Source of the DNA: DAOUMU01 sp034409055
Lineage (GTDB): Bacteria > Chloroflexota > Anaerolineae > 4572-78 > J111
Length of the DNA: 13,714 nt
Reading direction: 5' to 3'
NCBI GenBank assembly: GCA_034409055.1
Contig: DAOUMU010000016.1
Span: 1 to 13,714 of the forward strand
The notes beneath the pieces were generated by a model, which worked only from the letters and a program-made list of their open reading frames with translations, was not told where the DNA came from and made no database searches. The first letter of the stretch is position 1, and each line of letters opens with the position of its first letter. Both the position numbers and the translations under genes were made by a program. Shown here piece by piece: positions 6,565 through 12,118 of the stretch.

Positions 6565-8838
6565 TCAATGCCCCGACGGGGAGGCGCCTGTTACATCCTC
6601 CTCAAACTGATCATAATCGGCTTCATCTCGATCCTCATGCCACAGGACCTCACGGGGCCTGCTGCCATCCGCTGGACCGATCACTCCTTTTGCTTCAAGC
6701 TGATCCATCAAACGAGACGCACGTGGATAGCCGATACCCAACCGGCGTTGTAACAGGCTGGTGGAAACCCGGTTCGATTCGATCACCAGCTTGACGGCTT
6801 CCTCTAACAGATCATCCTTATCAGCCTCGGCCATAATGTCGGCCCAAGGTGGTTCGGTCGAAGTAGCCTCAGCCTGGCGATGACCTGACCTGCCCGGCGT
6901 ATTGCCTGCTTTTGCCGCTTGCCAGTAGTTGACGATGTTGTGAATTTCGGCCTCGGAGACGAAACAGCCCTGTAACCGGAGCAACTTGGGAGAGGTAGGG
7001 GCCATGTAAAGCATATCCCCTCGCCCCAGTAACCGCTCAGCCCCCGGTGTATCCAGAATGACCCGGGAGTCAACCTGGCTGGTCACGGCAAAGGCAATCC
7101 GGGTCGGAAAGTTGGCTTTAATCAAACCGGTGACTACATCGACCGAGGGACGCTGGGTGGCAATGACCAGGTGAATACCCGTAGCCCGAGCCATCTGGGC
7201 AATGCGGCACACAGAACGTTCGACTTCGTCGGGAGCCATCATCATCAGGTCGGCCAGTTCGTCGATCACCACGACCAGGTAGGGCAGTCGCTCTCCCCTG
7301 GCCCCAACCTTGCGGTTATAACCGCCGATACTGCGCGCCCCGGCTGCGGCAAATAATTTGTACCGGCGATCCATCTCACGTGTGACCCAGGCCAGGGCTC
7401 CCACCACCTGTTCAAAATCGGTGACCACCGGCGCAATCAGATGAGGAACGCCATTAAAGCTGGTCAATTCCACCATTTTGGGGTCAATCATTAAAAAGCG
7501 TAGTTGCTCGGGAGCGTGGGTAAAGAGCAGGGTGGAAACGAGGGCATTGATGCAGACTGATTTGCCGGAGCCGGTCGCCCCGGCAATCAACAGGTGGGGC
7601 ATCTCGGCCAGCAAAGCGGACACAGCCTGACCGGACACGCCCCGTCCCAGGGCCACCCGTAACGCGCCTTTCCCCTTTTTGAAGTTGGCTTCTTCCATCA
7701 CTCCCCGCAGAGAAACCATCGTCTTTTCACTGTTAGGCACTTCAATGCCGACCAGGGGCCGGCCCGGCACGGGTGCTTCGATACGAATAGGGGCTGCCGA
7801 CAAAGCCAGGGCCAGGTCATTGGTCAGGGCCACCACTTTATTGACCCGGACCCGCTGCTGAACGACGTTGCCATCGGGCAACTTACGCTCGATCGTACCC
7901 AGTTTCAGGCCAAACTGGGTGACTGTCGGCCCACGATTAATTTCAACCACTTCGGCCGGTACGCCAAAGCCATACAGGGTTTCTTCGATAATCTCGGCCT
8001 GATAGCGAGCATTGGCATTATGAGCCGGGTTTTTGGTCGGAGGAGCCAGTAAATCCAGAGGCGGCAGGGGATGACGGGCTTTGGGCATCGCGGCAATGGC
8101 CGCTTCGGCGGTCATCGTTGGCGCTGACAGCGGGTGTATTTTCTCCTTGGCCGCAGTAGATTTTTTCTGCCTTTTGCCAGTTTTAGACGCTGGCTTCTCG
8201 GAGACACCCTCCTCAGATTGGTGCTGAGCGGCAGGTTGCAACCCGTCTAAACGACGTTGAGCCCAGTCACTGACTCGTTCGGCCCAGTCGACCGTCTCGA
8301 CAAGATTCAGGCGGAAGGTTAACCCCAGGGCGGCCAGGCCGATGATGAGCAGCACGAGACCGGTCAGAGGCAGTCCGATGAAATCGACCAGAAAACTGCT
8401 CATACCCCAACCGAGCAAGCCCCCGCCTTCTCCGGCCCGAGCCAGACGCAAGGATTGGTCGCTATCAGTGGCCAACAGGTGCAGCACAGACAACCCCACC
8501 ACAAACAACAATTCCAGCCCAATCACCACGTCGAAGGGAATGGTGTCTGCCTCCTCCTTCAAGCGGCTAAAGATCAGCAGGCCCCCCCAAATACCGAGCA
8601 TGACCACGGCGGGAATGGCGCCCCAGCCAAAAAGCTGGCTAAAAAGATTAGCCCACCAATCGCTCAAACTCCCTTGGGTCAGGGCCAGCAGACTGAGTAG
8701 CGTGATCAGGGTGAACAGCAACAACACCCCCCCGATAATTTCTCGCCGATAGGGATGCAATTGAGCCCCAATTTGCTCGATGAAAAGCTGCCCCGGCATA
8801 ATCGGGGCTGTTTCGGCTTTTTTCTTGCCAGTAGCCAT
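6565..8838 (-). CDS. ftsK: DNA translocase FtsK/SpoIIIE
   Basis: This hexameric septum-bound motor pumps chromosomal DNA during division and helps resolve terminus dimers. The 757 residues are close to SpoIIIE length. Four membrane segments lie at about 34-54, 73-91, 103-122 and 148-174. A low-complexity Lys/Ala-rich linker (about 198-265) follows. The alpha/beta motor begins near 275 (NARYQAEIIEETLYGFGVPA) and has Walker A GATGSGKS (420-427), Walker B LVVVIDELAD with Asp526 and Glu527, and the family stretch ARATGIHLVIATQRPSVDVV (550-569). The C-terminal gamma winged helix (about 675-733) contains STSLLQRRLGIGYPRASRLM, the domain that reads polar sequences such as KOPS/SRS and, in E. coli, touches XerD. 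The ATG (8836-8838) is preceded by a modest GGGA. A 14-residue acidic and polar tail follows the gamma domain. ftsK has no partner gene immediately upstream. Confidence 0.96.
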   Translation of the reverse strand: MATGKKKAETAPIMPGQLFIEQIGAQLHPYRREIIGGVLLLFTLITLLSLLALTQGSLSDWWANLFSQLFGWGAIPAVVMLGIWGGLLIFSRLKEEADTIPFDVVIGLELLFVVGLSVLHLLATDSDQSLRLARAGEGGGLLGWGMSSFLVDFIGLPLTGLVLLIIGLAALGLTFRLNLVETVDWAERVSDWAQRRLDGLQPAAQHQSEEGVSEKPASKTGKRQKKSTAAKEKIHPLSAPTMTAEAAIAAMPKARHPLPPLDLLAPPTKNPAHNANARYQAEIIEETLYGFGVPAEVVEINRGPTVTQFGLKLGTIERKLPDGNVVQQRVRVNKVVALTNDLALALSAAPIRIEAPVPGRPLVGIEVPNSEKTMVSLRGVMEEANFKKGKGALRVALGRGVSGQAVSALLAEMPHLLIAGATGSGKSVCINALVSTLLFTHAPEQLRFLMIDPKMVELTSFNGVPHLIAPVVTDFEQVVGALAWVTREMDRRYKLFAAAGARSIGGYNRKVGARGERLPYLVVVIDELADLMMMAPDEVERSVCRIAQMARATGIHLVIATQRPSVDVVTGLIKANFPTRIAFAVTSQVDSRVILDTPGAERLLGRGDMLYMAPTSPKLLRLQGCFVSEAEIHNIVNYWQAAKAGNTPGRSGHRQAEATSTEPPWADIMAEADKDDLLEEAVKLVIESNRVSTSLLQRRLGIGYPRASRLMDQLEAKGVIGPADGSRPREVLWHEDRDEADYDQFEEDVTGASPSGH

Positions 8839-8862
8839 CTAAGATTCCCGTCTCTAATCTGG

Positions 8863-8918
8863 ACAAGTTATGTAGGGCGAGTTGCTAACTTGCCCACAGT
8901 ACCGTTGACAAGTTAGCA
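8863..8918. repeat. Competing hairpins in the ftsK leader
   Basis: GGGCGAGTT (8875-8883) can pair with AACTTGCCC (8887-8895) as a tight 9-bp stem with a 3-nt loop. TGCTAACTTG (8883-8892) can instead pair perfectly with CAAGTTAGCA (8909-8918). ACAAGTTA (8863-8870) is a third complementary word. The first two structures share bases and so exclude each other. They lie 24-80 nt upstream of the ftsK ATG. Confidence 0.5.
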
Positions 8919-9084
8919 CTTGCATAATACAGAAAAGAAAATTCCTATAGTATCAAGTTACCATAATATCACTTATAGTCTACCGTTCTTTTTATACTAT
9001 GTCAAGCTGGTGTCATTGTGGGTTGAGTGAGCACAGAGAATAGAACTATTTGAATAAGTTTTGGTATCAGGATAAGGTAAAGCC

Positions 9085-9141
9085 CGTGTTGCGTGTTGCG
9101 TGTTGCGTTTATTATCATGCCACACGCAATACGCAACACGC
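9085..9141. repeat. Tandem CGTGTTG words forming an inverted repeat
   Basis: Three head-to-tail copies of CGTGTTG (9085-9105) are followed after 16-17 nt by an inverted, slightly diverged copy. Positions 9091-9108 and 9124-9141 pair at 17 of 18 bases. It resembles the short heptamer-type repeats spread through intergenic DNA of some Chloroflexota and cyanobacteria. It has no coding potential. Confidence 0.7.
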
Positions 9142-9152
9142 ACCGCGTCACT

Positions 9153-9201
9153 TGTCCGGTGGGTTCATACAATGATTATTCTCACTACCGGACACTTTTT
9201 T
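9153..9201 (+). terminator. Terminator-like stem with T-run, no obvious gene to serve
   Basis: TGTCCGGT (9153-9160) and ACCGGACA (9187-9194) are perfect 8-bp arms around a 26-nt loop, followed by C and six T (9196-9201). The large loop makes it weaker than usual. No plus-strand gene lies upstream, so it may block stray transcription toward the SPFH gene or belong to a decayed element. Confidence 0.35.
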
Positions 9202-9278
9202 GAGCGGCCAAAAAGATGACCTCGGATGGAGAAATAAACGATAATCAATGCAGAAAACAGCTTTTGAGAGCAACATTT

Positions 9279-9299
9279 AGCACGTTTTAACGTGCTTTT
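9279..9299 (+). repeat. Perfect palindrome AGCACGTT-TT-AACGTGCT with short T-run
   Basis: Eight-base perfect arms with a two-base centre (9279-9296) are followed by TTTTC. It could act as a weak intrinsic terminator on the plus strand or as a protein-binding site. The word TTTTAACGTGC recurs at 11447-11457. Confidence 0.4.
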
Positions 9300-9357
9300 C
9301 AATATCAGCCGATGCGGGCAATCATCGGGCTGCTGCTAAAATTTTTGCAAACCCCAC

Positions 9358-9386
9358 TTGATTTTAGTAGAAAAATATGGTATGAT
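9358..9386 (+). promoter_or_regulatory. Sigma-70 promoter of the SPFH gene
   Basis: TTGATT (9358-9363) and TATGAT (9381-9386) are separated by exactly 17 bp, and TGG (9378-9380) gives an extended -10. The start would be near 9393, leaving a leader of about 130 nt. A TTGACA (9386-9391) overlaps the -10 and might belong to a second promoter with AATATT at 9409-9414. Confidence 0.6.
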
Positions 9387-9448
9387 TGACATAATCGTTT
9401 GTCATAACAATATTAAGGCCGAAAAGATTTCATTAACAAGTGAATATG

Positions 9449-9489
9449 GCGCGTAGAGTCCGGGTGGAGACTCTGCGCGCTGTCTTTTA
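9449..9489 (+). terminator. Strong terminator-like hairpin in the SPFH gene leader (possible attenuator)
   Basis: GCGCGTAGAGTC (9449-9460) pairs with GACTCTGCGCGC (9469-9480): 12 pairs including one G-T wobble, with an 8-nt loop, followed by TGTCTTTTA. It sits between the predicted transcription start (about 9393) and the ribosome-binding site (GAGAGG, 9515-9520). A stem this strong inside a leader suggests transcription attenuation, although the U-tract is broken by G and C. Confidence 0.55.
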
Positions 9490-9525
9490 TAGACGCTCAG
9501 ATAAAAATGGTATAGAGAGGCAAAA

Positions 9526-10881
9526 ATGTCAAAAAAACTAAAAAGTTGGTTAAAAAATACCGGTCTGGCTTTGCCGTTACTCATTGGTATGTTCATTTGT
9601 TTACTGCCCAGTCCTTTCAGTTGGCCTGTCGGGATGGCTGTTATTATTTTGGTGGCGCTGGGGTATCTGATCCTTTTTGGGAGAAAAGAGGCCATGGATG
9701 CCCGAGTCAGGTGGGCTTTTATTACCGGTTTTGTGCTCCTGGCCGCCATCATTAGTTCGGTTACCTTGAACTGGATGCAGGTTGAGCCAGGTCTGATTCC
9801 GCTGCTGATTGCCAGAGGACTGGCGCTGCTGGTGGGGATTGTCCTATCGTACATGATCACCTGGTTGTTCTTTATGGCGGTCATCTACGTCAGCAGCGTT
9901 TACGTGCTGACTCTGCATAAGGAAGAGAACATTAGCCTGTGGGAAGCTATTCGGTTCATGCACTCCCTGATCCGGGGCAGCCAGCACGATTGGGTTGAGG
10001 TCAAGGGCGGTGAAGCTAAGGAACTGAAGAAAAAAGGCACAATGGAAGATTGGAGCAGCCTGGGCAAGATTATTATCGCTCCAGGGCACGCCGTTGTTTT
10101 AGAGAAAAAGACCGAATTTAGCCGGGTCCTGGGGGTTGGCAGCCACGTTAAGAAAAAAGGGGAAAAGGTCAGAGAAGTGTTTGAGTTGAAAGGACTATCT
10201 GCCAACCCAACGTTGGAAAATGTGATCACCCGAGATCAGTTTCCCCTGACCATCAAAATGAGCGTTGGCTTCAAAATAAAAGCCGCCGAAGATCCCAAGG
10301 CTAAGGAGGTTATCAAAGATAATTGGGAAGTATTCACGCCCGTTGGCGAAGCCACCCTTAAAAAGGGCGCGGCCAGCACCGGTGGAGGCTGGAAAAAGAG
10401 GCCAGAGGGAGCAGCAGTGGGGGCTCTGCGCGATCAAATTATGACCTACACTCTGGATGAGCTTTTTAAGATACAGGAAAATGGTCAAGACCCGGTACAG
10501 GTCAACAATCGGCGAATTAAGATTATCGAAGATGCGGTCAAAGAAGCAGCCAGTGAAGCGGTCAGTAAAGGGGGGCTGCTTGAGGTGAGCGGTGTAGATA
10601 TTCAAGAGATTACTTTACCTGATGATGCCAGAGAACGTATTAAGGCGGACTCTGCAAAGAAAGTCGAAGCTGAAAAGAATACTGCCAAGGAAGAATTGGT
10701 TTCAAGAATTTTGGACGATATCGGTAAACGTACTGGCAAGATTGGTCCTGGAGAATTACGAGTGGCAGTTGAAATGGTAGAAAAGTTATCGGAAAAGAAG
10801 TTCCCTGAGACATTTATTGCCCCAAACTTTCTGGTAGGTTCTCAACCTTTACAAGATGCCAATCAACAAAACCCCAATTAA
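9526..10881 (+). CDS. Polytopic membrane protein with SPFH/band-7-like domain
   Basis: The 451-aa protein starts with four or five hydrophobic segments (about 13-28, 33-52, 62-81, 90-110, 111-130), unlike standard flotillins and HflK/C, which have one anchor or hairpin. Then comes a soluble part of about 300 residues with SPFH features: IIIAPGHAVVLEKKTEFSRV (182-201), resembling the 'PGe.gVv...G' start of band-7 domains, VITRDQFPLTIKMSVGFKI (233-251), LRDQIMTYTLDELF (301-314) and a GVDIQEITLP strand (356-365). A Lys/Glu/Ala-rich helix (366-400), likely coiled coil, ends the fold. Such proteins oligomerise on membranes and organise proteases or lipid domains; the specific partner here is unknown and no NfeD or protease gene is adjacent. 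It has its own promoter and structured leader, GAGAGG 5 nt before the ATG, and a clear terminator after the stop, so it appears monocistronic. The SPFH call is by motif, not search. Confidence 0.7.
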   Translation: MSKKLKSWLKNTGLALPLLIGMFICLLPSPFSWPVGMAVIILVALGYLILFGRKEAMDARVRWAFITGFVLLAAIISSVTLNWMQVEPGLIPLLIARGLALLVGIVLSYMITWLFFMAVIYVSSVYVLTLHKEENISLWEAIRFMHSLIRGSQHDWVEVKGGEAKELKKKGTMEDWSSLGKIIIAPGHAVVLEKKTEFSRVLGVGSHVKKKGEKVREVFELKGLSANPTLENVITRDQFPLTIKMSVGFKIKAAEDPKAKEVIKDNWEVFTPVGEATLKKGAASTGGGWKKRPEGAAVGALRDQIMTYTLDELFKIQENGQDPVQVNNRRIKIIEDAVKEAASEAVSKGGLLEVSGVDIQEITLPDDARERIKADSAKKVEAEKNTAKEELVSRILDDIGKRTGKIGPGELRVAVEMVEKLSEKKFPETFIAPNFLVGSQPLQDANQQNPN

Positions 10882-10893
10882 TAACTTCTAGAT

Positions 10894-10929
10894 AAAAGAG
10901 TTGAGCTTGTGTTGTGGCTCAACTCTTTT
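10894..10929. terminator. Bidirectional intrinsic terminator between convergent genes
   Basis: AAAAGAGTTGAGC (10894-10906) and GCTCAACTCTTTT (10917-10929) form a perfect 13-bp stem with a 10-nt loop. Each arm supplies a T-run to its own strand. It ends the SPFH transcript (stop at 10881) and the convergent 94-aa gene, whose TGA (10919-10921) and last codons lie inside the right arm. Confidence 0.85.
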
Positions 10930-11203
10930 GTTTCTCGTTATTTGTGTTTGTCGTATAAATTGGTAACTCACTAGTAGACAGAGATTTGAGATGCTGCCTA
11001 ATAGCTTCAAATTCCTTGGCCACACCGACCATTTGGGCTACCGAAAGGAGGGCATCCTCAAATCCTTCTCGATAACCACAAGCATAACTATCTTCCTTCA
11101 AAAACCGATCGAAGCGATGTTGGGTGAGATAGAGCGCCCGGAGACCATCCAATATCACAGATCGTTGTAAGAGTACGGGACCATTTTTAAATTCTTCACT
11201 CAT
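10919..11203 (-). CDS. Small protein of unknown function, predicted SOS-regulated
   Basis: A 94-aa soluble protein with no signal peptide or membrane segment. The N-terminal two thirds look helical: LQRSVILDGLRALYLTQ (12-28), then YACGYREGFEDALLSVAQMVGV (40-61), with a YxxGFxDAL-type core. The tail from about 74 is polar and probably disordered (TTNTNNEKQKS). I do not recognise the family. Reality of the gene is well supported: GGAG 8 nt before the ATG, a near-consensus promoter (11246-11273), a LexA-type box at the transcription start, and a dedicated terminator. Convergent with the SPFH gene. It lacks the membrane segment and LysM of YneA-type division inhibitors and is not like SulA, so a checkpoint role would be speculation based only on regulation. 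Confidence 0.75.
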   Translation of the reverse strand: MSEEFKNGPVLLQRSVILDGLRALYLTQHRFDRFLKEDSYACGYREGFEDALLSVAQMVGVAKEFEAIRQHLKSLSTSELPIYTTNTNNEKQKS

Positions 11204-11225
11204 GGTTTTCTCCAGGAAACTTTAG

Positions 11226-11239
11226 AGAACATTTGTTCG
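11226..11239 (-). promoter_or_regulatory. LexA/SOS box (Gram-positive type)
   Basis: The minus strand reads CGAACAAATGTTCT, which matches 13 of 14 positions of the Bacillus-type SOS consensus CGAACRNRYGTTYC and contains the core GAAC-N4-GTTC. LexA of Dehalococcoides, also a Chloroflexota member, is reported to use this Gram-positive-type core. The box starts at about +1 of the promoter at 11246-11273, a classic repressor position. I noticed no other GAAC-N4-GTTC in the window, including before yebC-ruvCA. Confidence 0.65.
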
Positions 11240-11245
11240 CTATAT

Positions 11246-11273
11246 ATTGTAGACTACATCCAAAATATGTCAA
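11246..11273 (-). promoter_or_regulatory. Sigma-70 promoter of the 94-aa gene
   Basis: On the minus strand a perfect TTGACA (11268-11273) is followed after 16 bp by TACAAT (11246-11251). The start would be near 11239, giving a leader of about 36 nt that begins with the SOS box. Confidence 0.75.
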
Positions 11274-11664
11274 ATTAGTCTACTTTACAGTTACGCATCA
11301 ATTAGACTTTATAGAGATTTAGGTTATGTCAACAATTAAGAACCGCAGATTGGCAGGAATTCGCGGATAAGTGCAAAAATATCCGCGTTTTTCTGAAAAT
11401 CCGCGGTTCTGATGGTCAGGCAAATTAAATCACTATAATGTCTATTTTTTAACGTGCAATCCGCCGATTTTAACGGTGACGGTGCTTCAGTTACATCTAT
11501 CGAAATTTTGCATTTAAAGTATAACTGATTTCAAGCCAATTACAACAGAACAAAAGTCCTAATCCGCCTCTTTGTCCTTCGTCGCCTGCCCTGTGGGTTC
11601 GTCTTTCGTCCCGTAGAATACAATATGACGGCTTAGAGGTTACTTTATTTGAAAGGCTCTAACC
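11274..11664. other. Gene-free stretch with palindromic element and word-like repeats
   Basis: No plausible gene is seen. The left half carries the nested palindrome described at 11339-11410. Further right is an AT-rich part with an isolated TATAAT (11433-11438) that drives nothing visible. The segment 11570-11612 is made of related words (TTTGTCCTTCGTC, then GTTCGTCTTTCGTCC), another short-word patch. TTAGAG/CTCTAA words near 11635-11662, after the 80-aa gene, could pair weakly, but I do not call a terminator. Confidence 0.6.
11339..11410. repeat. Nested palindromic element (REP/MITE-like)
   Basis: The outer arms AGAACCGCAGATT (11339-11351) and AATCCGCGGTTCT (11398-11410) pair at 12 of 13 positions. 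The inner arms CGCGGATA (11362-11369) and TATCCGCG (11380-11387) are perfect with a 10-nt loop and are followed by TTTTT. The 'CCGCAGATT/ATCCGCG' wording is of a kind I associate with dispersed intergenic repeats in environmental bacterial genomes. The inner hairpin plus T-run could terminate plus-strand transcription. Confidence 0.65.
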
Positions 11665-11907
11665 CTAAATCATAAACCGCAGCCTGGCCATAAAATCCCC
11701 CACTTCCTTGAGCTTACGGGCGCTGCTCTCATCATTGTTGGCCCGGAACTGCTCCACCACCGCCTCCAGTTCGGCGAAGAAGACGCCGTCGCACCAACTG
11801 ATGTTATCGCTAATAATTTGGCGTAATTCGTCCTTATCTTTGGCCTCAATGATCTGCTTAATCAACGCTTGTGCTTGCTGGTGGGTCATGCTCATTCCCG
11901 CCGCCAT
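11665..11907 (-). CDS. Small helical protein of unknown function (80 aa)
   Basis: A short soluble protein, predicted all-helical: THQQAQALIKQIIEAKDKDELRQII, then a middle helix (FFAELEAVVEQFRANNDES) and a final helix ending FMARLRFMI. The pattern (helix, 'ELRQII', acidic helix, 'ARKL..V..FMARLR') resembles the helical repeats that precede CHAT or TPR regions in large cyanobacterial and Chloroflexota proteins, here as a stand-alone unit; this likeness is from memory. Start choice: an ATG at 11911-11913 touches AGGAGG (11914-11919) with no spacer, so the ATG at 11905-11907, 6 nt from AGGAGG, is the better start and removes two residues. A consensus promoter (12012-12040) precedes it. Divergent from the AlbA_2 gene, which may be a partner or regulator (inference). 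Confidence 0.75.
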   Translation of the reverse strand: MAAGMSMTHQQAQALIKQIIEAKDKDELRQIISDNISWCDGVFFAELEAVVEQFRANNDESSARKLKEVGDFMARLRFMI

Positions 11908-11913
11908 AACCAT

Positions 11914-11919
11914 CCTCCT
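11914..11919 (-). promoter_or_regulatory. Ribosome-binding site that decides the start of the 80-aa gene
   Basis: A full AGGAGG lies directly against the ATG at 11913 but 6 nt before the in-frame ATG at 11907. Only the second spacing is favourable. Confidence 0.8.
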
Positions 11920-12011
11920 TGTATTAGGGCTTAATTTCCCGTTTCAACAAAAATTGGGGGCGTTGTCTGGACCGGCATAAATCGTCAATCCAAAATCGTA
12001 ATCGTAAATTG

Positions 12012-12040
12012 ATTCTAGGTTAAATCCACCCCAATGTCAA
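12012..12040 (-). promoter_or_regulatory. Sigma-70 promoter of the 80-aa gene
   Basis: On the minus strand a perfect TTGACA (12035-12040) and TAGAAT (12012-12017) are separated by exactly 17 bp. Start near 12005, leader of about 100 nt. Confidence 0.75.
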
Positions 12041-12082
12041 AACCTTTTCAAAACTCCCCATTGATAATTGTTCATTAAATAA

Positions 12083-12112
12083 TTGTTAATTGACAATCGC
12101 TTATGGTAAAAT
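12083..12112 (+). promoter_or_regulatory. Extended -10 promoter giving a leaderless mRNA for the AlbA_2 gene
   Basis: TGGTAAAAT (12104-12112) is an extended -10, with TTGTTA (12083-12088) 18 bp upstream. Transcription should start at about 12118-12119, which is the A of the ATG. No ribosome-binding site exists before the ATG. An inverted repeat ATTGT-N6-ACAAT (12082-12097) covers the -35, a possible operator. Confidence 0.5.
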
Positions 12113-12118
12113 TTCCTT

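Larger units (their letters stand above)
8839..9525. other. Gene-free region rich in hairpins and short iterated words
   Basis: This stretch of 687 bp between divergent ftsK and the SPFH gene shows no convincing coding frame. It holds the ftsK leader with competing hairpins (8863-8918), an inverted array of CGTGTTG words (9085-9141), a terminator-like stem (9153-9201), a perfect short palindrome (9279-9296), a small stem CCGATG/CATCGG (9309-9328), then the promoter and leader of the SPFH gene. An ftsK promoter must lie here, and TATTAT on the minus strand near 8924-8929 is a candidate -10, but I see no matching -35. Confidence 0.7.

Noticed and set aside
6355..6753. Plus-strand open frame across the yebC-ftsK gap
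   Set aside because: It runs antisense into the ftsK C-terminal domain and over regulatory palindromes; its translation is not protein-like.
9402..9884. Long minus-strand open frame overlapping the SPFH gene
   Set aside because: It lies antisense to the membrane part of a well-supported gene, has no ribosome-binding site and no recognisable motif; the opposite strand carries a proper promoter and ribosome-binding site.
10894..11239. 94-aa gene as a YneA/SulA-type division inhibitor
   Set aside because: Only the SOS-like regulation points that way; there is no membrane segment, LysM or SulA motif.
12090..12118. TTGACA at 12090-12095 as -35 of the AlbA_2 gene
   Set aside because: At 17 bp the -10 would be TTCCTT, which is not promoter-like; the extended -10 at 12104-12112 with TTGTTA is a better fit.
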